Source: Sulfitobacter guttiformis
Lineage (GTDB): Bacteria > Pseudomonadota > Alphaproteobacteria > Rhodobacterales > Rhodobacteraceae
Reading direction: 5' to 3'
Length of the DNA stretch: 64,000 nt
Assembly (NCBI RefSeq): GCF_003610455.1
Contig: NZ_RAQK01000002.1
Location: 496,001-560,000 of the forward strand
Shown here: positions 1-8,824 of the stretch, piece by piece
Layout: the number at the start of each line of letters is the position of its first letter
How positions within the stretch are numbered: the first letter of the stretch is position 1
Notes under the pieces: model-generated
What the model was told of the DNA's origin: nothing
Databases searched by the model: none
What the model saw: only the letters and a program-made list of their open reading frames with translations
Program-made: the position numbers and the translations under genes

Positions 1-3000
1 TCAGCCCCGTGGGGTCGGTGATGGTATAGGTGATTGTGGCAGGACCATTAAAGTTCAGCGCGGGTGTGAACGTGACCGTGCCATCACCGTTGTCAATTAC
101 CGTACCCTGCTCGGCGGGAACTGTGATGCCGGACAAAACCAGCTCGTCTAATGTGTTGTCGGGATCAAAATCGTTGCCGCGCAAATCAATGATCACCGCA
201 GTGTCCTCAGGGGTAGAGGCTACATCGTCAAACGCTTGCGGTGGCAGTGGCTCGCCCACGGTAACGGTGTGCACAGCACTATCTGTCAGCTCTCCGTCGG
301 AGATGGTGTACGAGATGGTCGCAACACCGGCAAAGCCGGTCACAGGTGTGAAAGTCACTGTACCATCACCGTTGTTGACAAGTGTGCCCTGCTCCGCAGG
401 AACGGTCGCATCGGATACCACCAGATCGGCAAGCGGTGTGTCGATATCTGTGTCATTGGCCAAAAGGTTGACTGTGACTGGAGTGTTGAAATCGGTGGTA
501 TCGGCATCGTCAACCGCATCCGGCGCATCGTTTGCAGGTGTAACCGTCACAATCGCCTGACCTTCGTCAGACAAACCGATTGGATCGGTAACAGTATAGG
601 TAATTGTGGCCTCACCGTTGAAGTCTGGCGCAGGTGTGAAGGTTACAGTGCCGTCACCGTTATCTACAACGCTACCCTGATCCACTGGAACCGACACGCC
701 AGAAATAGTCAGCGTCCCTGTTGCATCGTCAGGATCGGTATCGTTGCTCCGCAGATCAACGACCACAGCAGTGTCTTCAGGTGTCGTGGCCGCATCGTCA
801 ACTGCAACTGGGGCATCGGGTGTCGCGATGATGCGCACATCAACTGCGCCGATGTCAGTCCCGCCGTTGCCGTCTGTAACGGTGTAGCTAATGGAAGAAA
901 GGCCGTTGAAGTTGGCGTTCGGAGTGAAAGTCACCAGACCCTCCGGCGTGAACTCCACTGTGCCGTTCGGGCTGCTCGCCGCGATGAGGGTGAGCGTGTC
1001 ACCATCTGCGTCCGTGTCGTTTGTGAGCACGTTGATGGTTGCGGTTGTATCTTCGTCCATCAACAATTCGTCGTCGACTGCAACCGGTGGCGTGTTTTCC
1101 GTCACCGGTGTGCCGATGATAGTTTCAATCTCGAAGAACTGCATCGAGCCTGTCACAGCGCCGTCTGCACCAAGAAAATCAACGGTTCCGGAGTCGGAGT
1201 CGCCATCTTCATCGCGAGTCACATCGCGCAGACGGAAATCGCCTACACCAGACAGGTCGAGCGTATCCTGATCCAGTCCGGTTGTCTGACCTGTGCCACC
1301 ATCGACGGTGTCGCCAGCAGTGCCACCTATGAACAGATCGGCATCGTCACCGCCCAAAAGCAGGTCAGCGCCCGCGCCACCCGCAATGTTGTCGTTGCCT
1401 GCGTCACCCGACAACGTGTCATCGCCGCCTGCGCCGCGCAGAATGTCGTCACCATCACCACCGAAAGCAATGTCATTGGCCGCACCAGTGTGCGTGTCGC
1501 CAAAGCCGTCGTCGCTGTCGGCCCATGTACCAGTGTGGATTTCGTCGTTGCCTGCACCGCCATATATGGTGTCAGATCCGTCAGCGCCCAAATCAAACAC
1601 ACCATCGGTTTCGGTGGATACGCGGCTGTCGTCGTCGCCGGTGATAATATCATCGCCAGCGCCCCCGTTGATCAGATCATCGCCTGCACCACCAGCATAG
1701 GCATTGTCATACTCGGAAGCTGGCAGAGCGCCTGATGCGCCTGCGTCGGCTCCGTTCACGGCATTTTCGTCGGTCGGGCCAGCATTGATCGTATCGTTGC
1801 TTTCGTCACCGTCGATATAGTCCTGACCGGAGTCGCCTTGCAAAAGATCGTCCCCCGTACCGCCCAAAATGGTATCGTTGCCGGTTTCGCCAAAGATTGT
1901 GTCGTTGCCATCATCACCGGCGAGCACGTCATCATTGCTCTCGCCGACAACCACAACATCGCCGGTGTCAAAGAATACATCGGTGATATTGATGTTCGAG
2001 CCACCGTCGCCGTTCTGCACGTGCGTAATCTCGATCCGCGATACGGGGCCGGCGATGTCGACATTGAGCGAATAGAAAGGAGTGGTGGCGTCTGCATATC
2101 CGCCGTCACTGTCGGCAGTCTCGGCACCATTGACGCCGTCGGTATCCAGAAGCGTCAGACCGCCCCCGCCTACCAGCGTCACGGGCAACGCATTACCAGA
2201 GGCATCGAATGCGCGTACAGTTACAAGGCTGTCGCCGGTGATTTCGTTGATATTGAAGTCAACATTGCTCACGGGGCTATCAAAATCCAGCGCGTAGCTT
2301 TCGGATTGGCCATCTGCACGGGTCTCGGCCGCAAGCGAGCTTGTCGAGCTGACGGTTTCGGAACCTCCCTCGATCCCCGTGACGCGCTGGGTGTCGGTGG
2401 AGAACGTTGAATCAGTCTTTGGTGTCGATGAGACGTTGGTGAAGGTTACATTGACCGTGCCTGTGTCTTGGGTAAATCCGGTAACGCTCTGGCCATTGGT
2501 AAAGCCCTGCTCGCTCCAGTTAAAGCTTTCGCGGTCGCCTGTTGTGCCGACCGGACCATCGCCTCCGGCAAGGGTGCGATCGCCGTAAATCAGATCGTTG
2601 CCCGCGCCGCCGGCCACGACATCATCACCGGAACCGGCGTAAATGTCGTCGTCCGCCGCACCTGCGGAAACTGTATCGTTGCCGCCACGGGCATCGACAA
2701 TATCATCATCTGCGGCTTCACCCGCAATAATGGCGTCGCCTGCATCAATCAGGTCACCTTCCGGATCGCCAGTGTACCCAAGGTCGATCAGGTTTGCATC
2801 ATCAGTGCCCGAAACGATTCCATCCCGCACGCCTGGATCAACCGGATCAATGGGGTCTACCGGATCCACAGGATCGACGGGTTCATCCACATCCGGGGTC
2901 CCATCTTCGAACACCAGATTGTCCACAGCGCCCGAGCCTTGCAGAACCACTTCGAAACGGGTGGTACCCGAAACCGCCAGCTGCACAACACTTTGACCGT

Positions 3001-3382
3001 TGTTGCCGTTGGCCGGTACGAACTGCTCGCTCAAAAGCGCGCCGTCAGCGCCGTAAAAGAAAAGGCGCGCAGGCTCATCTAGATCAAGGAAGGTCAGCGA
3101 TTTGATCGTCACCGCATCGTCAAAGCCACAAGCAAGCACGCCACCTGTCTCGTTGTCGTCGGGGTTTGTACTGTCGCCGTCTTCTGAAATGATCAGAACA
3201 TTACCGAGATTATCCGTTGCCAGATCGTCGTCGCCACCAGTCGGATTGCTCGTGTCGAAGATCATCGCCTGATCTACGCCCGGCGCATTCGATGTTGCGG
3301 TGATCCGCAGCCCGATATCCGCGAACTGGTCTGTTACGTTTTCGCCTGTGGCGAGGGAATTGAAATCAACGGTTCTAATCAT
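1..3382 (-). CDS. Giant RTX / cadherin-like repeat protein, N-terminal part (partial, runs off left edge)
   Basis: One frame stays open from an ATG at 3382 to base 1 (1127 codons) with no stop, so the C terminus is outside the window. About residues 1-160 form a globular beta-rich domain starting MIRTVDFNSLATG. A DPVDPVDPIDPVDP hinge follows (about 2845-2900). Calcium-binding RTX repeats of GGxGxD type lie in blocks at about 2750-2560, 1960-1800 and 1690-1290, interrupted by a non-repeat domain (about 2560-1960). From about 1110 to the edge there are four tandem Ig/cadherin-like repeats, each opening with a V/A-DD-x(4-5)-EDT-like signature, spaced about 280-290 bp (about 95 residues). No N-terminal signal peptide is seen, as expected for type I secreted RTX proteins, whose signal is C-terminal. 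The likely role is a surface adhesin or large exoprotein; this is inference from the repeat architecture. No secretion genes are adjacent in the window. Confidence 0.9.
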   Translation of the reverse strand, partial: MIRTVDFNSLATGENVTDQFADIGLRITATSNAPGVDQAMIFDTSNPTGGDDDLATDNLGNVLIISEDGDSTNPDDNETGGVLACGFDDAVTIKSLTFLDLDEPARLFFYGADGALLSEQFVPANGNNGQSVVQLAVSGTTRFEVVLQGSGAVDNLVFEDGTPDVDEPVDPVDPVDPIDPVDPGVRDGIVSGTDDANLIDLGYTGDPEGDLIDAGDAIIAGEAADDDIVDARGGNDTVSAGAADDDIYAGSGDDVVAGGAGNDLIYGDRTLAGGDGPVGTTGDRESFNWSEQGFTNGQSVTGFTQDTGTVNVTFTNVSSTPKTDSTFSTDTQRVTGIEGGSETVSSTSSLAAETRADGQSESYALDFDSPVSNVDFNINEITGDSLVTVRAFDASGNALPVTLVGGGGLTLLDTDGVNGAETADSDGGYADATTPFYSLNVDIAGPVSRIEITHVQNGDGGSNINITDVFFDTGDVVVVGESNDDVLAGDDGNDTIFGETGNDTILGGTGDDLLQGDSGQDYIDGDESNDTINAGPTDENAVNGADAGASGALPASEYDNAYAGGAGDDLINGGAGDDIITGDDDSRVSTETDGVFDLGADGSDTIYGGAGNDEIHTGTWADSDDGFGDTHTGAANDIAFGGDGDDILRGAGGDDTLSGDAGNDNIAGGAGADLLLGGDDADLFIGGTAGDTVDGGTGQTTGLDQDTLDLSGVGDFRLRDVTRDEDGDSDSGTVDFLGADGAVTGSMQFFEIETIIGTPVTENTPPVAVDDELLMDEDTTATINVLTNDTDADGDTLTLIAASSPNGTVEFTPEGLVTFTPNANFNGLSSISYTVTDGNGGTDIGAVDVRIIATPDAPVAVDDAATTPEDTAVVVDLRSNDTDPDDATGTLTISGVSVPVDQGSVVDNGDGTVTFTPAPDFNGEATITYTVTDPIGLSDEGQAIVTVTPANDAPDAVDDADTTDFNTPVTVNLLANDTDIDTPLADLVVSDATVPAEQGTLVNNGDGTVTFTPVTGFAGVATISYTISDGELTDSAVHTVTVGEPLPPQAFDDVASTPEDTAVIIDLRGNDFDPDNTLDELVLSGITVPAEQGTVIDNGDGTVTFTPALNFNGPATITYTITDPTGL

Positions 3383-4573
3383 GTCATATGCTCCTATGCA
3401 GCGACGCGCGAGGCGCGCGAGGCGGCCGGATTGTAAAATGTGATGAAGGCGTGGTTATAAGCCTTGGGAAAAATCGAAAAAGGCGAAGCAGCATACCCTC
3501 TGCGTTCAAAATCAATAAGACAGTATTCAATCATGTTCTTGTCCGCATAGACTCATAAACCTCGTGAGGCTTCGACAACTGGTCCGAAAGCAGCACGCAC
3601 ACAGCACGGCCCAGATGGAGGGAGAGACAGGCCAAAATGCGGCCAGGCTGTGAAGCATACAAGTTGCATCACAGTCTATAGAGCAGAGGTCGCAAAACAT
3701 GCGGCCCTGCACCTCTCCCGCATCCAAGAATGCAGTAAATGTGCGGCCGCCCCCGGACCATTCGTCGTCACCCCCCAGTGGGCTACGCAATGGATACCTT
3801 TTGCGCGGAGCCGCACAAAGGGAAAAATGGTTGAAAAGTGTCAGGACTGCGGTAGAAGTTTCTGATCATGGTTAACGCTACGGCAGCTCATACCGGACAA
3901 GCCACAACATTGTTTCCAAAATGGAAACTCAGGAAAAGTTTGCAGAGCCATAAAAAATAGGGGACGCGCCGAGCTCGCCCCGCATTAACGACGCAAGTCA
4001 CTGCCCATATCGTTTCTAAAACAATGACAATGACAAAATGCGCCGCTCTTTTCCGGTAAGCGCTTCGGCCAACTTATGCCGCGTTTCCCCGTTTACCGAA
4101 TAGAACCAATGCGCAATTTACGGTAAAACTAATGCAGGAGCGGGCAACATTTGGCCATATTTCCTCGAATCAATTATTTGCGGTGAAGAAAAATTGCGCG
4201 GCTGGCGGCTCCGGCCTCTGAAGAAGGGACCCGCATATCACGCCCTCATTCATGAGGGAGGCACAGCACAGGTGCTACATCTGTTTGACCTAAGGCAGGA
4301 TCAAAAGATTCCCCAAATTCGGGCGCGCTGCACGAACCTATTATTGGGTTACCCAAATAGATATTGGTCATTGCAACGAGCTCATTACCCCACTGCAAGC
4401 AGCGTGAAACATAACGCATCTGATGCGCCGCAAAATGCAAAAAATATGCTTTGTTTGATTGCGGCGTTCCCGGGTCGGTAAAGTCGCTTACGGGGCATAG
4501 GGGGGCGTACCACCACTTGGCGGTGCGCCCCCTATCTGTGGCCTATATCCCGGCAACTTGCCTAGGATATAGT
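3383..4573. other. Gene-poor spacer upstream of the RTX gene
   Basis: About 1.2 kb between the RTX start and tRNA-Leu. Short open frames exist on both strands (for example 3527-3790 minus and 3650-3865 plus), but they lack a good Shine-Dalgarno, overlap one another and resemble no family I recognise. The local composition is patchy and more AT-rich than the flanking genes. The promoter of the RTX gene should lie here; I could not fix it by eye. The one clear structure is the hairpin at 4497-4535. Confidence 0.6.
4497..4535. repeat. Strong GC-rich inverted repeat (hairpin) next to tRNA-Leu
   Basis: Arms 4497-4511 and 4522-4535 pair over about 14 bp with one bulged G and one wobble, around a 10-nt loop (4512-4521). 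It lies 39 bp downstream of the 3' end of the minus-strand tRNA-Leu gene. No T-run follows on either strand, so it is not a textbook terminator; it may be a processing or termination element of the tRNA transcript. Confidence 0.5.
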
Positions 4574-4657
4574 TGGTACCCAAGGCCGGACTCGAACCGG
4601 CACGCCTTGCGGCGGGGGATTTTGAATCCCCTGCGTCTACCATTCCGCCACTCGGGC
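4574..4657 (-). tRNA. tRNA-Leu (anticodon CAA)
   Basis: On the minus strand the 7-bp acceptor stem GCCCGAG/CTTGGGT is followed by discriminator A and an encoded CCA. The anticodon stem GGGGA/TCCCC encloses the loop TTCAAAA, giving anticodon CAA (reads UUG). There is a long variable arm, typical of class II tRNA-Leu, and the T arm contains GGTTCGAGTCC. Total length is 84 nt including CCA. Confidence 0.96.
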
Positions 4658-4823
4658 ACGATGCCGGATGTAGCCTGCGCAACTCGGCGAGGCAAGCCAA
4701 AAAATTGCAGATCCAAAACAACAAACGCAAGCGTCCGACACGCCGCCTACGGCAGATGCAACTCTCTTGACCTGACCCTCACATGGTGGTTTTGAAGGCC
4801 GAAACAATTAGGACGAGGCCCAG

Positions 4824-5402
4824 ATGATCCAACGCTTGTATGACTGGACGCTTGGCCTCGCCGAGCATCGGCACGCTCTTTGGGTGCTGGCCTTTGTCGC
4901 CTTTCTGGAAAGCTCGATGTTTCCGATCCCGCCTGACATTATCATGATCCCGATGATCCTTGCCCGTCCAAGCCGCGCATTTGTGATTGCCGGCGTGGCG
5001 TTGGTGGCCTCGGTTTTGGGCGGTATGCTTGGATATGCCATCGGCGCACTGGCTTTCGAAACACTCGGCGACCCGATTCTGACAGCACTCGGCAAAGGCG
5101 ATGCGATGGCGGAGTTCGCGACCCGCTTTAACGATGTAGGCTTCTGGGCGGTGCTGATCGCCGGCGTGACCCCCTTTCCCTATAAGGTTATTACAATTAT
5201 GTCAGGTGTCACCGCGATGCCACTGGGCACCTTTATCGCGACTTCGATCCTCGCGCGTGGTCTGCGCTTTTTCCTTGTGGCGCTACTGCTGTGGAAATTC
5301 GGCGCACCGGTGCGCGATTTCATCGAACGTCGCCTGCCCTTGATGTTCACCTTGGCCGTTGCCCTTATGATCGGCGGCTTCCTAGCAATAAAGTTGTTCT
5401 GA
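4824..5402 (+). CDS. DedA/YqaA-type (VTT domain) inner-membrane protein
   Basis: A 192-residue integral membrane protein of the DedA/VTT superfamily, closest in form to the YqaA branch. Hydrophobic segments lie at about 18-33, 50-78, 105-128, 133-158 and 172-190. An acidic residue (E29) followed by FPIPPD (33-38) and the later PFPYK (117-121) with a conserved arginine-rich stretch near 145-148 fit the family's re-entrant loops. Family members are implicated in lipid (undecaprenyl-phosphate or phospholipid) translocation and envelope homeostasis; the substrate here is unknown. Its stop overlaps the start of dsbB by one base (TGATG), so the two are translationally coupled. Confidence 0.85.
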   Translation: MIQRLYDWTLGLAEHRHALWVLAFVAFLESSMFPIPPDIIMIPMILARPSRAFVIAGVALVASVLGGMLGYAIGALAFETLGDPILTALGKGDAMAEFATRFNDVGFWAVLIAGVTPFPYKVITIMSGVTAMPLGTFIATSILARGLRFFLVALLLWKFGAPVRDFIERRLPLMFTLAVALMIGGFLAIKLF

Positions 5403-5851
5403 TGCGCCTTGTTTTACTTGCGACACTAGGATCTGCCGCCGTCTTGCTCGGTGCGTATGGCTTCCAGCATATTGGCGGCATGGCCCCGTGCAAACTTTGC
5501 CTGTGGCAGCGGTGGCCGCACGGCGGCGCCATCCTTATCGGCCTTGCGATTCTGTTCACCGGTGAGCGGAGGCTGGCATGGATGGGCGCAATCGCTGCGC
5601 TGAGCACTGCCGCAATCGGTGCCTACCACGTGGGAGTCGAGCAAGGCTGGTGGGAGGGTCCAAGTACGTGCACCGCGGGCGGTGTCACCAACCTGAGCGC
5701 GCAGGAATTGATGAACCAGATCCTTGCAGCTCCGCTGGTGCGCTGCGACGATATTGCCTGGCAAATGGCAGGTATCAGTATGGCAGGCTGGAACGCGATC
5801 TTGTCGCTTGGCCTTGCGATGATCTGGATACAGGCAATGCGCCGCGCCTGA
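5402..5851 (+). CDS. dsbB: Disulfide bond formation protein B (DsbB)
   Basis: A 149-residue four-helix quinone-linked oxidase that would reoxidise periplasmic DsbA-type proteins. The first redox pair is C30-K-L-C33 in a CxxC context followed by WQRWPH, and the second periplasmic loop contains C90 and C115, matching the DsbB two-pair pattern. Helices lie at about 3-20, 41-55, 58-76 and 122-145. The frame is open upstream, but ATG 5402 overlaps the DedA stop and gives a standard DsbB length, so it is chosen. A DsbA-like partner, encoded at 43010 in the same window, is a plausible but unproven client. Confidence 0.92.
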   Translation: MRLVLLATLGSAAVLLGAYGFQHIGGMAPCKLCLWQRWPHGGAILIGLAILFTGERRLAWMGAIAALSTAAIGAYHVGVEQGWWEGPSTCTAGGVTNLSAQELMNQILAAPLVRCDDIAWQMAGISMAGWNAILSLGLAMIWIQAMRRA

Positions 5852-5900
5852 CGCCTCCGTACTACCTGCCCTGAAATGCAGCAAACAAAGGATAACCCTG

Positions 5901-6821
5901 ATGAAACCACAGCACGTAATTTTACAAGGTGCGCCGCTTGATTGTGGCAAAAACCGCCGTGGCTGTATTATGGGGCCGGATGCCTACCGCACCGCAGGCC
6001 TTGTTGAAGCGCTGGAGAGCCTTGGTCACACTGTGACCGATATCGGCAATATCGGGCCTGCGCCCTACACCGAAGTGATACATCCCAAGTTGCACCGTTT
6101 GTCAGAAACGATCGCATGGACCCAAAGCCTTGCCGATGCGACCGAAGCTGCGTTTGCACGCGGCATGCCAATTACCCTCGGCGGGGATCATGCGCTTGCA
6201 GCGGGCACAGTTCTGGGCGCGATGCGCCATGCTGCGGCGGTGGACCGGCCGTTGTTTGTTCTGTGGCTCGATGCGCACAGCGATTTTCACACACTAGAAA
6301 GTACCGACAGCGGCAATTTGCACGGCACACCCATGGGATACCTTACGGGGCGCAGCGATTTCCCCGGCTGGCCTGACCTTCCTGCGTCTCTTCCCTATGA
6401 AAATATCGCGATGATCGGTCTGCGCTCGGTTGACCCCGCAGAACGGGCAGCGTTGCAGCAAACTGCCATTACCCGCGTCGACATGCGCCAGATCGACGAG
6501 AGCGGCATCGCCACCCCGCTTGGCGCATTTCTGGAGCGGATCGAAGCCGTAAACGGCATGCTGCATGTTTCGCTGGATGTGGATTTCCTTGACCCCGCTG
6601 CTGCTCCTGCGGTCGGCACCACAGTGCCTGGCGGCGCCACTGTGCGTGAAGGCCATCTGGTAATGGAAATGATCAACGACAGCGAGTTGTTGACCTCGAT
6701 GGATCTGGTGGAGCTGAACCCGTTCATGGACGAGCGCGGGCGCACCACACGCCTGATGGTCGACCTCGCCGCTTCGGCGCTGGGCCGTAACGTGTTTGAT
6801 CGCCCGACACGGGCGTTTTAA
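5901..6821 (+). CDS. rocF: Arginase (ureohydrolase family)
   Basis: A 306-residue binuclear-manganese ureohydrolase, predicted to hydrolyse L-arginine to ornithine and urea. Metal-binding motifs: GGDH at 94-97 (H97), DAHSDFHT at 124-131 (D124, H126, D128) and SLDVDFLDP at 224-232 (D226, D228). The SGNLHGTP segment (137-144) matches the substrate-binding region of arginases rather than agmatinases. It stands alone with an ATG preceded by an AAGGATAA-like ribosome site and ends about 18 bp before a strong terminator. The arginase versus agmatinase/formiminoglutamase call rests on motif similarity only. Confidence 0.88.
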   Translation: MKPQHVILQGAPLDCGKNRRGCIMGPDAYRTAGLVEALESLGHTVTDIGNIGPAPYTEVIHPKLHRLSETIAWTQSLADATEAAFARGMPITLGGDHALAAGTVLGAMRHAAAVDRPLFVLWLDAHSDFHTLESTDSGNLHGTPMGYLTGRSDFPGWPDLPASLPYENIAMIGLRSVDPAERAALQQTAITRVDMRQIDESGIATPLGAFLERIEAVNGMLHVSLDVDFLDPAAAPAVGTTVPGGATVREGHLVMEMINDSELLTSMDLVELNPFMDERGRTTRLMVDLAASALGRNVFDRPTRAF

Positions 6822-6839
6822 ATTAGTGTATTTATCAAG

Positions 6840-6875
6840 GGCACCCCAAAAGGAACGTCCCTTTTGGGGTGCCTT
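6840..6875. terminator. Bidirectional terminator-like hairpin between convergent genes
   Basis: A perfect 14-bp stem (6840-6853 with 6860-6873) and 6-nt loop lie between the stops of the convergent arginase and FAD monooxygenase genes. A-rich and T-rich stem ends give partial U-tracts on both strands. Confidence 0.8.
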
Positions 6876-6913
6876 ACGAAGCATCCCCCAACGTATCGCG
6901 AAGTGGCTGCCCG

Positions 6914-8095
6914 TTAACGCGAAGCGCGTGACGTAACATCGACGCCGTAAAGCCAGTCAAACGCCCCCAACATCCGCCCCGGCGCGAACCTGCTGCCCAG
7001 ACGCAGTACATTATGGGCGGCAAACCGCACTGGCCCGGGACGCAAGTGGTAGCGCCACGCATTGCCCTGTGCAGCCTTTATAACACGACTGACGCGCGGC
7101 ACACGCACCGCCTGATAACCCGCCAGTCCGGCACGACCACCTTGTGCCACATAATCGGCCAGCACCCACGCATCCTCAAGCGCCATGTTGGCCCCTTGCG
7201 CCAGAAACGGCAGTGTCGGATGGGCCGCATCGCCCAACAGCACCACACCACCCGCCTGCCAGACGGCTGCGACCGGATGCCGGTGGAGCCCCCACAGGGT
7301 TGTACTCTCGACCGCCGCGATCATCTCCCCTGCCATACCGCCAAAACCTTGGAAGGCCGCGCGCAGATGGGCCGGATCATCCGCTAGCATCCATCCTTCA
7401 CCGGCCCAAGCGCGGCGCTCCTCCACTGCGACCAGATTGACCATGCTTCCGCCGCGCAAAGGATAGCTGACCAAATGCCGGCCTGGCCCCATCGTGACCA
7501 TCGCCACATCCGCGTGGTCGAAAGTATTTGGCACCATTGCACGCCATGCAACCTGTCCCGTGAAGGCTGCATCATCTGCACCATTGAGCGCAATCCGCGC
7601 CTGCGAATGGATACCATCCGCCCCCACCACCAACTCGGCGCGCCGGGTGCTGCCATCCGTCAGTGTCAACTGGGGCACCTCGCCCGCTGTCACGCGCTCC
7701 ACGGTACATCCCATGTCAAAGCTTACGTTGGCTTCCAGCGCCGCCTGACGCAGAACCTCGATCAAGTCGGCGCGGTGGACAAAGTAATATTTTTGATCCT
7801 CGCGCAGCTGCGTCAGATCAAGACGGGCAACATCCCCTGCGCGGTCATGCGCCTGCATAACCACCGCCTGTCCGCGCACAGCACCGCGCTGAAGCAGCCG
7901 CTGCACCAGCCCCAAAGCACGCAGCACGGCAAGACCGTTGGGGCTTACCTGAAGTCCTGCGCCCACTTCGCGGATTTCTGCGGCCTGCTCAATCACCGTT
8001 ACCGCAATACCTTGACGCGCCAGCGCTGTCGCAACAGCCAGCCCTCCGATACCTGCACCGATCACGATTGCATTGCTTACGGTTGCTTTGCCCAC
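6914..8095 (-). CDS. FAD-dependent aromatic-ring monooxygenase (salicylate-hydroxylase-like)
   Basis: A 393-residue class A flavoprotein monooxygenase. It has an N-terminal Rossmann GAGIGG (13-18) with a terminal glutamate of the ADP-binding fold near residue 36, a mid-protein VVGADGIHS (DG motif), and VLLGDAAHP followed by a QGANMALEDA segment (GD motif and FAD ribityl contact). Length and motifs fit salicylate 1-monooxygenase/3-hydroxybenzoate 6-hydroxylase relatives, but the substrate cannot be read from sequence. It is monocistronic, convergent with the arginase gene and separated from dksA upstream. Confidence 0.87.
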   Translation of the reverse strand: MGKATVSNAIVIGAGIGGLAVATALARQGIAVTVIEQAAEIREVGAGLQVSPNGLAVLRALGLVQRLLQRGAVRGQAVVMQAHDRAGDVARLDLTQLREDQKYYFVHRADLIEVLRQAALEANVSFDMGCTVERVTAGEVPQLTLTDGSTRRAELVVGADGIHSQARIALNGADDAAFTGQVAWRAMVPNTFDHADVAMVTMGPGRHLVSYPLRGGSMVNLVAVEERRAWAGEGWMLADDPAHLRAAFQGFGGMAGEMIAAVESTTLWGLHRHPVAAVWQAGGVVLLGDAAHPTLPFLAQGANMALEDAWVLADYVAQGGRAGLAGYQAVRVPRVSRVIKAAQGNAWRYHLRPGPVRFAAHNVLRLGSRFAPGRMLGAFDWLYGVDVTSRASR

Positions 8096-8231
8096 ACCCG
8101 TTCTCCTGCTTTGTTCTGTCTCGAAAGGTCGCTATGCAGCGGGAACACTTGCAAAAAAGGCGCCACAGCTCTCGCTGCGACGCCTTGTTTTTCTACCATA
8201 TCGTCCCAAAGCCCTGTGGCTGGTCCCACAC

Positions 8232-8690
8232 TCATTCGTCGCGGTGGACGCGCTCGCGGCGCTCGTGCTTTTCCTGCGCCTCAAGGCTCATCGTCGCAAT
8301 CGGTCGCGCCTCCAGCCGTTTGAGCGAAATAGGCTCGCCGGTGACCGAGCAGTAGCCGAACTCACCCTCGTCGATGCGGCGCAATGCTGCCTCGATCTTA
8401 TTGACCAGCTTGCGGGCGCGGTCACGGGTGCGCAGTTCCAGCGCGCGGTCAGTCTCCTCGGAGGCGCGGTCATTCACGTCCGGAATGTTGCGCGTGCCGT
8501 CCTGCAATGTCTCGATCATCTCGCGGCTGCCTTCCAGCAATTCCGCTTTCCAGTCCAGCAATTTCCAGCGGAAATACTCGACCTGCATGTTATTCATGAA
8601 CGGTTCGTCTTCGGACGGCGTATAGTCGGCAGGCAACGAATTTTTCTTTTTGATTTTGCCAGTATCTTTAACAGATTTTGTAAGTGTCAC
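8232..8690 (-). CDS. dksA: DksA-type RNA polymerase secondary-channel regulator (single-Cys finger)
   Basis: A 152-residue DksA-family transcription factor that would bind the RNA polymerase secondary channel and act with ppGpp on stable-RNA and amino-acid promoters. The coiled coil spans about 35-105, with the tip motif D71-V-N-D74-R-A76, the DxxDxA essential for activity. The globular domain carries only one of the four zinc cysteines (C114 in YCSVTGEP); the other three are replaced, and no later CxxC is present. A similar one-cysteine DksA is known from Rhodobacter sphaeroides and is functional, so this looks like a lineage form rather than damage. The N-terminal 20 residues are lysine-rich. 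Confidence 0.93.
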   Translation of the reverse strand: MTLTKSVKDTGKIKKKNSLPADYTPSEDEPFMNNMQVEYFRWKLLDWKAELLEGSREMIETLQDGTRNIPDVNDRASEETDRALELRTRDRARKLVNKIEAALRRIDEGEFGYCSVTGEPISLKRLEARPIATMSLEAQEKHERRERVHRDE

Positions 8691-8824
8691 GTGGCAACCC
8701 CCTCACGACATTTCCCATTGGCGCGGTCTCTATAGGAGGCATGAACGATTGTCACTACTCAATGATGCGCTATTATGCCCCGTGAATTATTCAAGAAAAA
8801 CCAAGTCAGAAAGTTGATGCCGAT

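Noticed and set aside
236..1735. 499-codon plus-strand open frame and several others opposite the RTX gene
   Set aside because: They are antisense to a continuous repeat-rich coding frame on the minus strand; low-stop GC-rich repeats produce long mirror frames without motifs.
2840..2905. Short repeats as a CRISPR-like array
   Set aside because: The 9-12 bp units encode a DPVD protein hinge within one open frame, with no spacers.
3527..3865. Two overlapping short frames upstream of the RTX gene
   Set aside because: Opposite strands, cysteine-rich random composition, no Shine-Dalgarno.
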